The notes under the pieces: generated by a model
The model's input: the letters and a program-made list of their open reading frames with translations, nothing else
Told to the model about the DNA's origin: nothing
Databases searched by the model: none
Made by a program: the position numbers and the translations under genes
Source of the DNA: Dyella sp. 2HG41-7
GTDB taxonomy: Bacteria > Pseudomonadota > Gammaproteobacteria > Xanthomonadales > Rhodanobacteraceae
Reading direction: 5' to 3'
Length of the DNA stretch: 64,000 bases
Assembly: GCF_021390675.1 (NCBI RefSeq)
Contig: NZ_JAJEJV010000003.1
Location: 110,293-174,292, forward strand
Shown here: positions 36,191 through 45,761 of the stretch, piece after piece
How the letters are laid out: the number at the start of each line of letters is the position of its first letter
Numbering within the stretch: position 1 is the stretch's first letter

Positions 36191-37552
36191 ATGCCCTTGA
36201 TCGATCTTGTCGCCGCCCTGCTCGTCGTGCTGCTTGCGCTGCAGATATTCGCCCTGCTGCGCGGCCGTGGGGACGCAGTACTGCAAACGAAGCTGGACGC
36301 CTTGAAAGACGACGTCCGCCATTTGCGCGAAGCCTTGGCCAAGGAGCAACGCGAAGGACGCGGCGAATTGAGCCAGGCGCTGACGCAGTTCGGGCAACGC
36401 CTGGATACGCTTACGGAGCGCACCGATACCGGCATGCAAACGCTCTCGCAACGGTTGATCGAGGAATCGCGTCGCGGTCGCGAGGAACTTGCCGCCAGTC
36501 TCAATCAGCTCGGCGCACAGCAGAAGCAACAGCTCGCCACGCTGACCGCCGACAACGAAAAACGCCTCGGCGAAGTGCGCGCGACGCTCGAAACCAAACT
36601 CGGCGCCATCCAACAGGACAACGCAGCCAAGCTGGAACAAATGCGCGCCACCGTCGACGAAAAGCTGCAGTCCACGCTGGAAACGCGGCTCGGTCAATCG
36701 TTCAAGCTGGTGTCGGAGCGACTGGAAGCGGTGCAGCGCGGCCTCGGCGAGATGCAATCACTCGCCAGCGGCGTGGGCGATCTCAAGCGCGTGCTGAGCA
36801 ATGTGAAAACGCGCGGTATTTTGGGCGAAATGCAGCTGGCCGCACTATTGGAGCAAATGCTCACGCCCGATCAGTACGAATCCAATGTCGCCACGGTTCC
36901 GGGTTCGGACGAGCGCGTGGAATTCGCCATTCGTCTCCCCGGCGGCGATCGCGACGCGAAGGTTTGGCTTCCCATCGACGCGAAATTTCCGCGCGAAGAT
37001 TACGAGCGTCTGTTGGACGCGCAGCAACAAGCGGATGCCGACGCTGTGGAACGCGCCGCCGCCGCTTTGGAGCGCCGTATTCGCGACGAGGCCAAAACCA
37101 TTCGCGCCAAATACATCGCCCCGCCGGCGACGACCGATTTCGCCATCCTGTTTTTGCCGACCGAAGGCTTGTACGCCGAGATCATTCGCCGCCCCGGTTT
37201 GTTCGAAAGCCTGCAACGCGAACAACGCGTCACCGTGGCGGGGCCCACGACGCTTTCCGCGCTACTCAACAGTTTGCAGATGGGTTTCCGCACGCTGGCC
37301 ATTCAAAAGCGCAGCAGCGAAGTGTGGCAAATCCTCGGCGCCGTCAAAAACGAATTTGGCAAATTCGGCGATGTGCTCAGCATGGTGCGCAAGAAGCTGG
37401 ATGAAGCCAGCAAGCATATCGACAAAACCACCACGCGCACGCGAGCCATTGAACGCAAGCTGCGCGATGTGGAATCGCTGCCGGGGGAACCGACGCAGCA
37501 ACTGTTAGACAGCGATCTGACCGAAGGGGATGAGGACGTCGTGGAAGATTGA
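36191..37552 (+). CDS. rmuC: DNA recombination protein RmuC
   Basis: A 453-residue protein with an N-terminal hydrophobic segment (about 3-22), a long coiled coil (about 35-190) and a C-terminal restriction-endonuclease-fold nuclease domain (GILGEMQLAALLEQML, LPIDAKFPREDYERLL, AILFLPTEGLYAEI). RmuC limits rearrangements between inverted repeats in E. coli. The chosen start ATG 36191 removes an unrelated extension. It is followed at 11 bp by the convergent dehydrogenase gene. Confidence 0.94.
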   Translation: MPLIDLVAALLVVLLALQIFALLRGRGDAVLQTKLDALKDDVRHLREALAKEQREGRGELSQALTQFGQRLDTLTERTDTGMQTLSQRLIEESRRGREELAASLNQLGAQQKQQLATLTADNEKRLGEVRATLETKLGAIQQDNAAKLEQMRATVDEKLQSTLETRLGQSFKLVSERLEAVQRGLGEMQSLASGVGDLKRVLSNVKTRGILGEMQLAALLEQMLTPDQYESNVATVPGSDERVEFAIRLPGGDRDAKVWLPIDAKFPREDYERLLDAQQQADADAVERAAAALERRIRDEAKTIRAKYIAPPATTDFAILFLPTEGLYAEIIRRPGLFESLQREQRVTVAGPTTLSALLNSLQMGFRTLAIQKRSSEVWQILGAVKNEFGKFGDVLSMVRKKLDEASKHIDKTTTRTRAIERKLRDVESLPGEPTQQLLDSDLTEGDEDVVED

Positions 37553-37563
37553 CGCGTATCGCG

Positions 37564-38382
37564 TCAGCTCAGCGCATGCGCTGCCGCACGCGCGATCAAC
37601 GCATCGTCCGGGCGCACGCCGGTGTAAAGCACGAATTGCTCCACCGCCTGCAACACGATCACTTCGGCGCCCGTCACCACCGATTTATCTAGCGAACGCG
37701 CCAGCCGGATCAACGGCGTTTCCGGCGGATTCGCCACGACATCGAACACCGCTTGCGCACGTTCCACTGCATCGCGATCGAACGCGAGCTGATCTTTTTC
37801 TACGCCACCTTCCATACCGAGGGGCGTGACGTTGATCAGCAGATCAGCTTGCAGGTCGGACATGTCGGCAGCCCACGTGAATCCGCTCACGTCGGCGAGC
37901 TTTCGCCCCGTAGATTCATTACGCGCAACGATATGTCCGTGCCGAAATCCCGCATCACGGAACGCGCAGGCGACCGCTTTGGCCATGCCACCGCTGCCGC
38001 GCAACGCCAATCGCATATCCGTGCCGAGCCCGTGTTGATCGATCAACGCACGCACCGCGATGTAGTCGGTGTTGTACGCATGCAGATGTCCGTCGTTGTT
38101 GACGATGGTGTTGATGGAAGCGATGGCGTTTGCCGACGCATCGATGCTGTCCACCAAGGGAATGCAGGCCTCCTTGAACGGCATCGAGATCGCGCAACCA
38201 CGAATGCCCAGCGCGCGGATGCCGCCGATCGCCGCAGGCAAATCGCGCGTGGTGAATGCCTTGTAGACGTAATTGAGGTCCAATGCCTCGTACAGGAAAT
38301 TCTGAAAGCGCGTGCCGAAGTTGCCCGGTCGGGCCGACAGGGACATGCAAAGCTGGGTGTCGCGGTTGATCGATCGGGTCAT
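37564..38382 (-). CDS. Shikimate dehydrogenase-like protein (AroE family)
   Basis: A 272-residue NADP-type dehydrogenase. The AroE substrate domain is present with the catalytic pair K70 (ISMPFKEACIPLVD) and D106 (AYNTDYIA), and the Rossmann glycine loop GSGGMAKAVAC. It is a divergent member rather than the canonical shikimate enzyme, possibly acting on quinate or another hydroxy acid. No other aromatic-pathway genes are nearby. Start at ATG 38382. Confidence 0.8.
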   Translation of the reverse strand: MTRSINRDTQLCMSLSARPGNFGTRFQNFLYEALDLNYVYKAFTTRDLPAAIGGIRALGIRGCAISMPFKEACIPLVDSIDASANAIASINTIVNNDGHLHAYNTDYIAVRALIDQHGLGTDMRLALRGSGGMAKAVACAFRDAGFRHGHIVARNESTGRKLADVSGFTWAADMSDLQADLLINVTPLGMEGGVEKDQLAFDRDAVERAQAVFDVVANPPETPLIRLARSLDKSVVTGAEVIVLQAVEQFVLYTGVRPDDALIARAAAHALS

Positions 38383-38538
38383 AGCGCAGTACAAAAAGGC
38401 GAGCCGGATTGCTCATGATACCGCCGCCCCAGTGAAGCTCAGGGCGACGACAGGCGTTGCATCCCGACCGGACGCACCCATAAAGGCTTGACGCGAGCGT
38501 TACACTTATCCGCCTCAAGCCCGTACCAAGGAAGCCGC

Positions 38539-39138
38539 ATGAGCGAGCACAACCCCTCCGACGTCACCCGCGAGCAGGCCGAAGAGGCCGTACGCGTCTT
38601 GCTGCGCTGGGCCGGCGAGGACCCCCAACGCGAAGGGTTGCTCGACACCCCCCGCCGCGTGGTGAAGGCTTATCGCGACTGGTTTTCCGGCTACCAGGTC
38701 GATCCGGGCGAGTACCTGCGCCGCACCTTCGAGGAAGTGGCCGGCTACGACGAAATGGTAGTGCTGCGCGATATCGAGTTCGAAAGTCATTGCGAGCATC
38801 ACATGGCGCCCATCATCGGCCGCGCCCATGTCGGCTACCTGCCCACCAATCGCGTCGTGGGCATCAGCAAATTGGCGCGCGTGGTAGACGCGTATGCCCG
38901 CCGCTTTCAGGTGCAGGAAAAGATGACCGCGGAAATCGCGCGCTGCATCCAGGAAAACCTGCAACCGGCCGGCGTGGCCGTGGTGGTCGACGCCAGCCAC
39001 GAATGCATGACTACCCGCGGCGTGCACAAGCGCGGCGTGTCGATGGTCACCAGCCAAATGCTCGGCGCGTTCCGCGAAGACGCCCGCACCCGCGCCGAAT
39101 TCTTGGATTTCATCGGCATCCAGGGCGGTCGCCGCTGA
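38539..39138 (+). CDS. folE: GTP cyclohydrolase I FolE
   Basis: A 199-residue enzyme converting GTP to dihydroneopterin triphosphate, the first step of folate synthesis. The Zn ligands are in [11 protein letters not shown] and [13 protein letters not shown], and the [18 protein letters not shown] block is characteristic. ATG 38539 is preceded by AAGGAAG. The stop codon overlaps the next gene's start (TGATG), an arrangement that favours coupled translation. Confidence 0.97.
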   Translation: MSEHNPSDVTREQAEEAVRVLLRWAGEDPQREGLLDTPRRVVKAYRDWFSGYQVDPGEYLRRTFEEVAGYDEMVVLRDIEFESHCEHHMAPIIGRAHVGYLPTNRVVGISKLARVVDAYARRFQVQEKMTAEIARCIQENLQPAGVAVVVDASHECMTTRGVHKRGVSMVTSQMLGAFREDARTRAEFLDFIGIQGGRR

Positions 39139-39464
39139 TGCGGCGGGCGCGGATCGCCCTGCTCTTCGCGCTACCCGTCGCCGTGCTGGCGCAAAGCACG
39201 GCGGCCGGCCTGTTCCAGGCTATGGATACCAACGGCGACGGCCGGGTCAGCGAAGCTGAATATGTGGCGTATATGAGCCAGGGCTTCTATCGGCGGGACG
39301 TCAATCACGATGGCGTGCTTGAGCCGGAGGAATTGCCGGGCGGCCACGGCAAACCCGTGACGCTGAAGGAATGGCAAGACAATCTGCGTCATGAATTTCG
39401 CCTGCTCGACCGCCACCACCATGGCTACCTGACGCCGCAGGAATTGATGCAGCCGCCGCGCTAG
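39138..39464 (+). CDS. Secreted EF-hand protein
   Basis: A 108-residue exported protein with a signal peptide (RIALLFALPVAVLAQ). Two good EF-hand loops are visible, DTNGDGRVSEAEY and DVNHDGVLEPEEL, and a third degenerate one, DRHHHGYLTPQEL. It should bind calcium in the periplasm. It overlaps folE by one base and is probably translated from the same message, although the functions look unrelated. Confidence 0.85.
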   Translation: MRRARIALLFALPVAVLAQSTAAGLFQAMDTNGDGRVSEAEYVAYMSQGFYRRDVNHDGVLEPEELPGGHGKPVTLKEWQDNLRHEFRLLDRHHHGYLTPQELMQPPR

Positions 39465-39604
39465 CGCCCTCATTACCGAACGGAGCAGCGCGCGAAGTAC
39501 ATAAGGGCGCGACATTTTCTGCATACATAGGCTCATGCCAAGCGGTCCTGCATCGGCTATCGTTGCATCTTTCTTCCCTTCGGTTGCCTAGCCGCGCCTT
39601 CTGC

Positions 39605-40948
39605 ATGGACTCTGCATCGACTCCCTCCCGCCAATCGGCCGCGTTCGCTTTCATCTTCGTGACAGTAATGCTGGACATGCTGGCGTTCGGCATCATCATC
39701 CCAGTGCTTCCACACTTGATCGTGGAATTGAGCGGCGGCAGCATCGCGCGCGCGGCGGTGTGGTCGAGCGCATTCGGCACCGTCTACATGCTGATGCAGT
39801 TTGTGTTTTCGCCAGTGCAGGGCACGTTGTCGGATCGCTTCGGGCGTCGCATCGTCATTCTTATTTCAAGCTTCGGCCTCGGCATCGATTTCATTGTGAT
39901 GGCGACGGCGCCGGTGGTGTGGCTGTTGTTTGTCGGGCGCGTCGCATCGGGTATCAGCGCGGCGAGCATCTCGACTGCGAATGCATACATTGCCGACATC
40001 GTGCCGAAGGAAAAGCGCGCGGCGGCATTCGGTATGTTGGGCGCGGCGTTTGCCATCGGCTTTGTCTTCGGACCCGCGCTCGGCGGTTTCCTCGGACATT
40101 TTTCGATCCGTTTGCCGTTTTGGGTGGCAGCGATTTTGTCGCTGATCAATTTCTGCTACGGCTTTTTCATCCTGCCCGAATCGCTGCCGCCAGAGCGCCG
40201 CACCAAGCGTTTCGATTGGCGTCACGCCAATCCGTTCGGCGCGTTGGTGCTGCTTCGTCGATATCCGCAGGTATTCGCGCTGGCCGCCGTGTATTTTCTG
40301 ATGACGCTGGCGCAGTATTCGCTCAATTTCACGTACGTGCTGTACACCGATTATCGCTTCGGCTGGGGGCCGGATGCGGTGGGTTACACGCTCGGATTTG
40401 TCGGCCTTTGCAGCGGCATCGTGCAGGCTGTGCTCGTGCGAAAGCTGATGCCAAAGCTCGGCGAGCGGCGTTTGATCATGATCGGATTGCCGCTGTGCGT
40501 GGTCGGCTATTTGCTCTTCGGTCTGTCTTCGGTCGTATGGATGTTCCTGTTGGGCATCCCGTTCCTTTGCCTTGGCGGACTTGCAGGCCCTCCCGCGCAA
40601 GCGTTGATGACCCAGCAAGTGGATCCGCACGAGCAAGGCCGATTGCAGGGCGCACTGACCAGCCTGGCAAGCTTCGCCGGCATCTTTGGACCCGCGCTGT
40701 TCGCCAACCTGTTCGCGTTATTCATCAGCGATCACGCGCCGGCGCATCTGCCCGGCATTTCTTTCGTGCTGGCGGCGGCGCTGATTGTATTTGCGACGTT
40801 CGTCGCCACCTACGCAATACGACATGTACACACCGTTCCGGCATCGGAAATCGCTTCAGTCGCTCCATTGCAAAGCGAGCTTTCGCCTGTCGCGGACGTG
40901 GTTACCCATGAGCCTCTCCCACATCATCAACCGGAGTCATCCCCATGA
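39605..40948 (+). CDS. TetA-like MFS drug efflux transporter
   Basis: A 447-residue, 12-helix major-facilitator transporter of the TCR/Tet (DHA1) type. MDMLAFGIIIPVLPHLIVEL (helix 1), motif A QGTLSDRFGRR, and motif C GFVFGPALGGFLG are typical of drug/proton antiporters. ATG 39605 follows an unrelated upstream stretch. Its last codons overlap the next gene (ATGA), suggesting co-translation. Confidence 0.88.
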   Translation: MDSASTPSRQSAAFAFIFVTVMLDMLAFGIIIPVLPHLIVELSGGSIARAAVWSSAFGTVYMLMQFVFSPVQGTLSDRFGRRIVILISSFGLGIDFIVMATAPVVWLLFVGRVASGISAASISTANAYIADIVPKEKRAAAFGMLGAAFAIGFVFGPALGGFLGHFSIRLPFWVAAILSLINFCYGFFILPESLPPERRTKRFDWRHANPFGALVLLRRYPQVFALAAVYFLMTLAQYSLNFTYVLYTDYRFGWGPDAVGYTLGFVGLCSGIVQAVLVRKLMPKLGERRLIMIGLPLCVVGYLLFGLSSVVWMFLLGIPFLCLGGLAGPPAQALMTQQVDPHEQGRLQGALTSLASFAGIFGPALFANLFALFISDHAPAHLPGISFVLAAALIVFATFVATYAIRHVHTVPASEIASVAPLQSELSPVADVVTHEPLPHHQPESSP

Positions 40949-41451
40949 GTCTCTCGATGTATCAAGCTTCCGTGCCTGTGTTTGTGCGTGCGCTGACCAA
41001 TCTGCACCACGTTCTCAAGCTCGGTGAAAAACACGCCAAAGACAAAGGCGTGGACGACGCGACCATGCTGCAAGTGCGCCTGATCCCCGACATGCTGCCG
41101 CTGGTGAAGCAGGTGCAGATCGCCACCGACATGGCGAAAAACGGCACCGCGCGCCTGGCCGGCGTAGACCCGCTGAAATTCGACGACAACGAAACCTCGT
41201 TCGCAGAACTGTACGCACGTCTGGATCGCGCAATCGATTACATCAAGAGCTTCAAGCCGGAACAAATCGACGGCAGCGAAACGCGCGCCATTGTTCTGAA
41301 AACGCGCAATGGTGAGCTGAACTTCGAAGGCCAGGCCTACCTGCTGCATTACGTGCTGCCTAACATGTTCTTCCACTGCACGACCGCTTACGACATTTTG
41401 CGTGTAGCGGGCACGCATATCGGCAAGCAGGATTTCATCGGCAAGCCGTAA
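40945..41451 (+). CDS. DUF1993 family protein
   Basis: A 168-residue soluble protein of the DUF1993 family (PF09351), a helical-bundle fold similar to DinB-type proteins. MYQASVPVFVRALTNL, LIPDMLPLVKQVQIATD and the C-terminal HYVLPNMFFHCTTAYDILR fit. The start overlaps the MFS gene, so expression is coupled to the efflux pump. Function unknown. Confidence 0.85.
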   Translation: MSLSMYQASVPVFVRALTNLHHVLKLGEKHAKDKGVDDATMLQVRLIPDMLPLVKQVQIATDMAKNGTARLAGVDPLKFDDNETSFAELYARLDRAIDYIKSFKPEQIDGSETRAIVLKTRNGELNFEGQAYLLHYVLPNMFFHCTTAYDILRVAGTHIGKQDFIGKP

Positions 41452-41829
41452 GTCGTTTCGTATGCGTACGGGGCGATGCGTTCGCCCCGTGCGTCACTCA
41501 TCGCATCATCGTCGCACTGACGACACCCCTCTCTCTTTCGTACATGTACGTGCTGCGCCGCAGTGCGCCGAGCATCGTTGTGCACGTTAATCACGTTTCA
41601 CAACGGGACTGCAGCAAATTAAGCGCAGTCCGATTGTTGAAAAAGCGTTACTCGCTTATTTGATAACGGCGGTTCGCAGGACGTTTTGTCCTGCCAGGGA
41701 TTGAACCGCATCAACGCAATAGTCACTGCTCGAGCCGCGCGTCGCGACTCGAGAGCGGCTTTCGCATTTCGTTATCAGCCGCTCGTTGTGTCGCTAAGCA
41801 ACGATCGGTGACTCCAGGGAGAGAGCACC
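41452..41829 (+). promoter_or_regulatory. Leader/promoter region of the Oar-like receptor
   Basis: A 378-bp stretch with no supportable gene. It contains two small hairpins: a 7-bp stem GGACTGC/GCAGTCC (41606-41612 with 41625-41631) and a 6-bp stem CAGGAC/GTCCTG (41677-41682 with 41688-41693). It ends in the GGGAGAGAG ribosome site of the TTG-initiated receptor. Promoter boxes could not be placed. Confidence 0.4.
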
Positions 41830-44800
41830 TTGAAAGCAGGAAAGACGTTCAATTATTCGTTGCTGGCGCTGGCGTGTGCAGCGGCGTTGGCTAGTACGAG
41901 TGTGTTTGGGCAATCCACGACAGGTAGTATTGCAGGCCAAGCACAACCGGGCGCAATCGTTACCGTTACGAGCAATACTGGCGTGGTGCGTAAATCCAAC
42001 GTAGATAGCTCCGGTCATTACAGCATCACCAGCTTACCCGTGGGAAATTACACGGTCACGCTTCAGCGCGATGGCGCCACGGTAAGTACGCGCAGCGACG
42101 TACAAGTTGTCGTAAATTCCAGCGCGGATGTTTCGTTCGCCTCGGAGGCCAACGCAAAATCGCTAAGCACCATTTCTGTCACTGCTGCGGCAATCCCTCC
42201 TATCGACGTAACCTCCGTCGACTCGCGCACGGTCATTACCGCCAAAGATCTGGAAAAGCTTCCTATCGGCCGCACCGCTGAAGCGATTGCAATGCTCGCG
42301 CCAGGTGTCGTCGCTGGGAGCAGCTACTTTTCAGGCCCTACGGGCAATCAGTTAGTTTCTTTCGGTGGGGCTTCAGTTTCCGAGAACGCCTATTACATCA
42401 ACGGTTACAACACCACCGACCCACTCAACGGGCTGGGTGGTATTGGACTCCCCTATGGAGCCATCGATCAGCAAGAAATTTTCACTGGCGGCTATAGCGC
42501 AAAGTATGGGCGTTCAACCGGTGGTGTTCTCAACCAAGTGGGTAAACGCGGAACCAATGAATGGCACTTCGGATTCCAAGTCCAGTGGGCCCCAGACTTC
42601 CTTGCCTCCAATCCAAAGAATGTCCGCTACCCAAATAGTCAATTGCCTGATGGCTATCATTACCAAGATCCTAGCCTCCCTGGCACGATCTATAGGTCTC
42701 GCAAAGACAACAAGAGCACGACAACTACTTACGACGCCTATGTGGGCGGTCCGCTAGTTAAGGACAAGCTATTTCTTTTTGCAGCAGTCGAAGCACAAAA
42801 GCAGGACGGAAAATCAACATCGCCCTCTAGCGTGTCGGCGCCCTATAACAACATCTACACCTACAGCACACCCAAGCACTACGTTAAGCTCGACTGGAAT
42901 ATCAACGATAGCAACATACTCGAATTCACGAACATTTCGAATAAGAATTCGTACACCAGCAATGAGTACGCCTACGACTACGTCACAGGCAAGCAGGGGG
43001 CTCTCATTGGTCACGATCTCTGGACCAAAACCGGTTCAGACATCTACATCGGAAAGTTCACGAGCTACATCACCGATGACCTGACCTTTTCAGCAACCTA
43101 TGGCCTGAACAGGGCAATAGATTTCAGCCAAAATCCGGGTGTGGACCCCAGCCTGTCGTATATCAGTGGCGTACTGAATCAGGACCCTAGCATCACTGAG
43201 GGCACGGTCATCGGCAATGACAATACAGTTGGTTACATGAACCCGCCCGATGCAAAGTACCGAAGCCGTGGCTTGCGTCTCGACCTTGAGTACAAACTTG
43301 GCGATCACTTGCTGTCCGCAGGTATCGACAATATCAACAGTTCTGCAATCGACGAAGGACAGGGACAATCCGGCCCAGGGTATTGGTGGATCTACTCGCA
43401 GTCGCGAACTCCGAATAAACCGCTCAGCACGCATTATGGGATTGGCGCTCCGGGTGGTAACGGCTATTACGTCCGCAAATATGTGTACAGCACCGCTACG
43501 AGCATGTCGGTGGATCAAAAGGCCCAGTACATTGAGGACCGCTGGCAAGTCAATGATCGATGGCTGCTGAATATCGGTCTTCGTAACGACCAATTTACCA
43601 ACTACAACAATGTCCATCAGTCTTACGTACACAACACAAACCAATGGGCTCCTCGCCTTGGTTTCAGTTGGGACGTGTTTGGTGATTCCACATTCAAAGT
43701 ATTTGGAAATTTAGGTCGCTACTATCTTGCTCTACCGAACAGCGTCGCAATCCGAGCAGCCTCGGCTTCCACTTACACCTATGAGTACTTCACATATGCA
43801 GGCATCGATCCGGCAACGGGTGCACCTACGGGACTAAAACCTCTCGGCGCGGGCCCCATTTCGGCCAACGGAGAATTCGGCCAAGCACCCGATGCCAAGA
43901 CCGTCGCAGCTACCAACCTTCGCTCCCAATACCAAGATGAGGCGATCCTTGGCTTCAATAAAATGTTGGGTAGCAGCTGGATGTACGGCGCCAAGATCAC
44001 GGTGCGCAAACTGCAAACTGCGATCGACGATGTTTGCGATATGGACGCATTGGCAACCAAAGCGATTGCGCAAGGCATCGATCCGGACAATGTTGTATTC
44101 CCGAATGGCTGCTTGATTTTCAACCCAGGTAGAACTAACACGTTCCTGTTAGCAAACGCCGATGGCAATGGCTATTCCAAAGTTACGATGACTAACAAGG
44201 ACTGGGGTTTCAACAGCGGGGCCAAACGCAAGTACTACGCATTGGACTTGTTCTTAGAGCATCCGTTCGACGGTAAATGGCAAGGACGCATCGACTACAC
44301 ATTTTCGCGCAGCTACGGCAACACCGAGGGGCAGGTGCTCTCCACGATCGGCCAGGACGATGTCTCGAAGACTCAAGATTGGGATTTCTGGCAGCTCATG
44401 GAAGCCAGTAATGGTGTGCTGTCAAACGATCGCACGCATCAAGTCAAAGCGTACGGTGCTTATCAAATCTCGCCTGAGTGGATGGTTTCTGGTTCATTAC
44501 AGGTCGCATCCGGCGCACCAAGGGTTTGCCTTGGCTATTACGCAGGTCCAGGTAGCGAGCTCGACAGCGACCCAGCGGGCTATTATTCCTCCTATCACTA
44601 TTGCAATGGCCAACCCGCACCGCTGGGAAGCCTCGGTCGCCTACCATGGACGAAGACCATCAACCTTGGCGTGACATACCGTCCTTCGTTCGCTGATAAA
44701 AAGCTCGCTTTGAACCTTGATGTTTTCAACGTCCTCAACGAACGCCAGGCAACGGTGCTCGATGCTACGTACGAGACTAGCGCTGGCCCGGGCAACGTCT

Positions 44801-44874
44801 CCAACACCTATGGCATGCCGCTCTATCAGCAACAACCACGATATGTGCGTCTATCGGCCACTTATGATTGGTAA
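41830..44874 (+). CDS. Oar-like TonB-dependent receptor with N-terminal carboxypeptidase-regulatory domain
   Basis: A 1014-residue outer-membrane receptor. A signal peptide (YSLLALACAAALASTSVFGQ) is followed by a 75-residue CarboxypepD_reg-like Ig fold (SIAGQAQPGAIVTVTSNTGV), then TonB box TISVTAA, the plug with VSENAYYINGYNTTDPLNG, GYSAKYGRSTGGVLNQVGKRGTNEW and a long barrel ending SATYDW. The TTG start has GGGAGAGAG upstream. Base composition is visibly lower in GC than neighbours (about 50-55% in sampled lines), hinting at transfer or relaxed selection. Substrate unknown, possibly peptide. Confidence 0.9.
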   Translation: MKAGKTFNYSLLALACAAALASTSVFGQSTTGSIAGQAQPGAIVTVTSNTGVVRKSNVDSSGHYSITSLPVGNYTVTLQRDGATVSTRSDVQVVVNSSADVSFASEANAKSLSTISVTAAAIPPIDVTSVDSRTVITAKDLEKLPIGRTAEAIAMLAPGVVAGSSYFSGPTGNQLVSFGGASVSENAYYINGYNTTDPLNGLGGIGLPYGAIDQQEIFTGGYSAKYGRSTGGVLNQVGKRGTNEWHFGFQVQWAPDFLASNPKNVRYPNSQLPDGYHYQDPSLPGTIYRSRKDNKSTTTTYDAYVGGPLVKDKLFLFAAVEAQKQDGKSTSPSSVSAPYNNIYTYSTPKHYVKLDWNINDSNILEFTNISNKNSYTSNEYAYDYVTGKQGALIGHDLWTKTGSDIYIGKFTSYITDDLTFSATYGLNRAIDFSQNPGVDPSLSYISGVLNQDPSITEGTVIGNDNTVGYMNPPDAKYRSRGLRLDLEYKLGDHLLSAGIDNINSSAIDEGQGQSGPGYWWIYSQSRTPNKPLSTHYGIGAPGGNGYYVRKYVYSTATSMSVDQKAQYIEDRWQVNDRWLLNIGLRNDQFTNYNNVHQSYVHNTNQWAPRLGFSWDVFGDSTFKVFGNLGRYYLALPNSVAIRAASASTYTYEYFTYAGIDPATGAPTGLKPLGAGPISANGEFGQAPDAKTVAATNLRSQYQDEAILGFNKMLGSSWMYGAKITVRKLQTAIDDVCDMDALATKAIAQGIDPDNVVFPNGCLIFNPGRTNTFLLANADGNGYSKVTMTNKDWGFNSGAKRKYYALDLFLEHPFDGKWQGRIDYTFSRSYGNTEGQVLSTIGQDDVSKTQDWDFWQLMEASNGVLSNDRTHQVKAYGAYQISPEWMVSGSLQVASGAPRVCLGYYAGPGSELDSDPAGYYSSYHYCNGQPAPLGSLGRLPWTKTINLGVTYRPSFADKKLALNLDVFNVLNERQATVLDATYETSAGPGNVSNTYGMPLYQQQPRYVRLSATYDW

Positions 44875-44904
44875 TTTCTTAGTGCAAATGCATAAGTAAA
44901 AGCG

Positions 44905-44931
44905 AAGGGTCGGCAATGCCGACCCTTTTTT
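44905..44931 (+). terminator. Strong terminator after the Oar-like receptor
   Basis: A 10-bp perfect stem (44905-44914 with 44918-44927), an AAT loop and a run of six T. It lies 31 bp after the stop codon. Confidence 0.93.
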
Positions 44932-45017
44932 CCATCTGATATTTCGCAGTTGACTTGATTCAAATCACCCCCATTGAGGGTCGTGTCTCCAACACGAATT
45001 GGTACCGGGAAACGGCC

Positions 45018-45671
45018 ATGCCTAAGCCATCTCAGCTAAAAATCGACTTCGTCTCAGACGTCGTCTGCCCGTGGTGCGCTGTCGGCCTGAAGTCGCTGCA
45101 GCAGGCGCTTCACAAGCTGGATGGGGACGTCGCGGCCGACCTGCATTTCCAACCCTTCGAGCTGAATCCGCAGATGGCGCCGGAAGGCGAAAATGTGGCC
45201 GAGCACTTGGCGCATAAGTACGGCAGCACGCCCGAGCAGATGGCCAAAAATCAGGAAGGGATACGCGAGCGTGGCGCCGCGTTGGGTTTCACCTTCAACA
45301 TGGACAAGCGCAACCGCATCTACAACACCTTCGACGCGCATCGTTTGCTGCACTGGGCGGAGTTGGAAGGCAAACAGCTCGCGCTGAAGACGGCCCTGCT
45401 GGAGGCGTATTTCACCCATGGTGAAGACGTCAGCTCCCACGACGTACTCGCGCGCGTTGCCGGCAAAGCCGGTCTGGATGCCGCCGAGGCACGCGACATT
45501 TTGGCGAGCAACCGCTATGCGGACGAGGTGCGGCAGCAGGAGCAGTTTTTCCAATCGCAGGGTATCCGCGCCGTACCGTCGGTGATCGTGAACGGCAAGT
45601 ACCTGATTCAGGGTGGCCAGCCGCCGGAAGTGTTCGAGCAGACCTTGCGGAAGATTGCCGCCGAAGCCTGA
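45018..45671 (+). CDS. DsbA/FrnE-type thiol oxidoreductase
   Basis: A 217-residue cytoplasmic thioredoxin-fold protein. The active site CPWC (VVCPWCAVGLK, Cys at about 18 and 21) and the cis-Pro region GIRAVPSVIVNGKYLIQGGQ fit the DsbA-family FrnE group, including 2-hydroxychromene-2-carboxylate isomerase-like proteins. No signal peptide is seen. ATG 45018 is chosen because the frame above it is unconserved. Confidence 0.88.
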   Translation: MPKPSQLKIDFVSDVVCPWCAVGLKSLQQALHKLDGDVAADLHFQPFELNPQMAPEGENVAEHLAHKYGSTPEQMAKNQEGIRERGAALGFTFNMDKRNRIYNTFDAHRLLHWAELEGKQLALKTALLEAYFTHGEDVSSHDVLARVAGKAGLDAAEARDILASNRYADEVRQQEQFFQSQGIRAVPSVIVNGKYLIQGGQPPEVFEQTLRKIAAEA

Positions 45672-45761
45672 TTCACGCTTCGAAAAGGCCCCTCCGGGGG
45701 AACCGCAGTCGTGCGGGGGACGTGAGACAATGGCGCGCCGCTCCATCCCGCACGATTCAGC

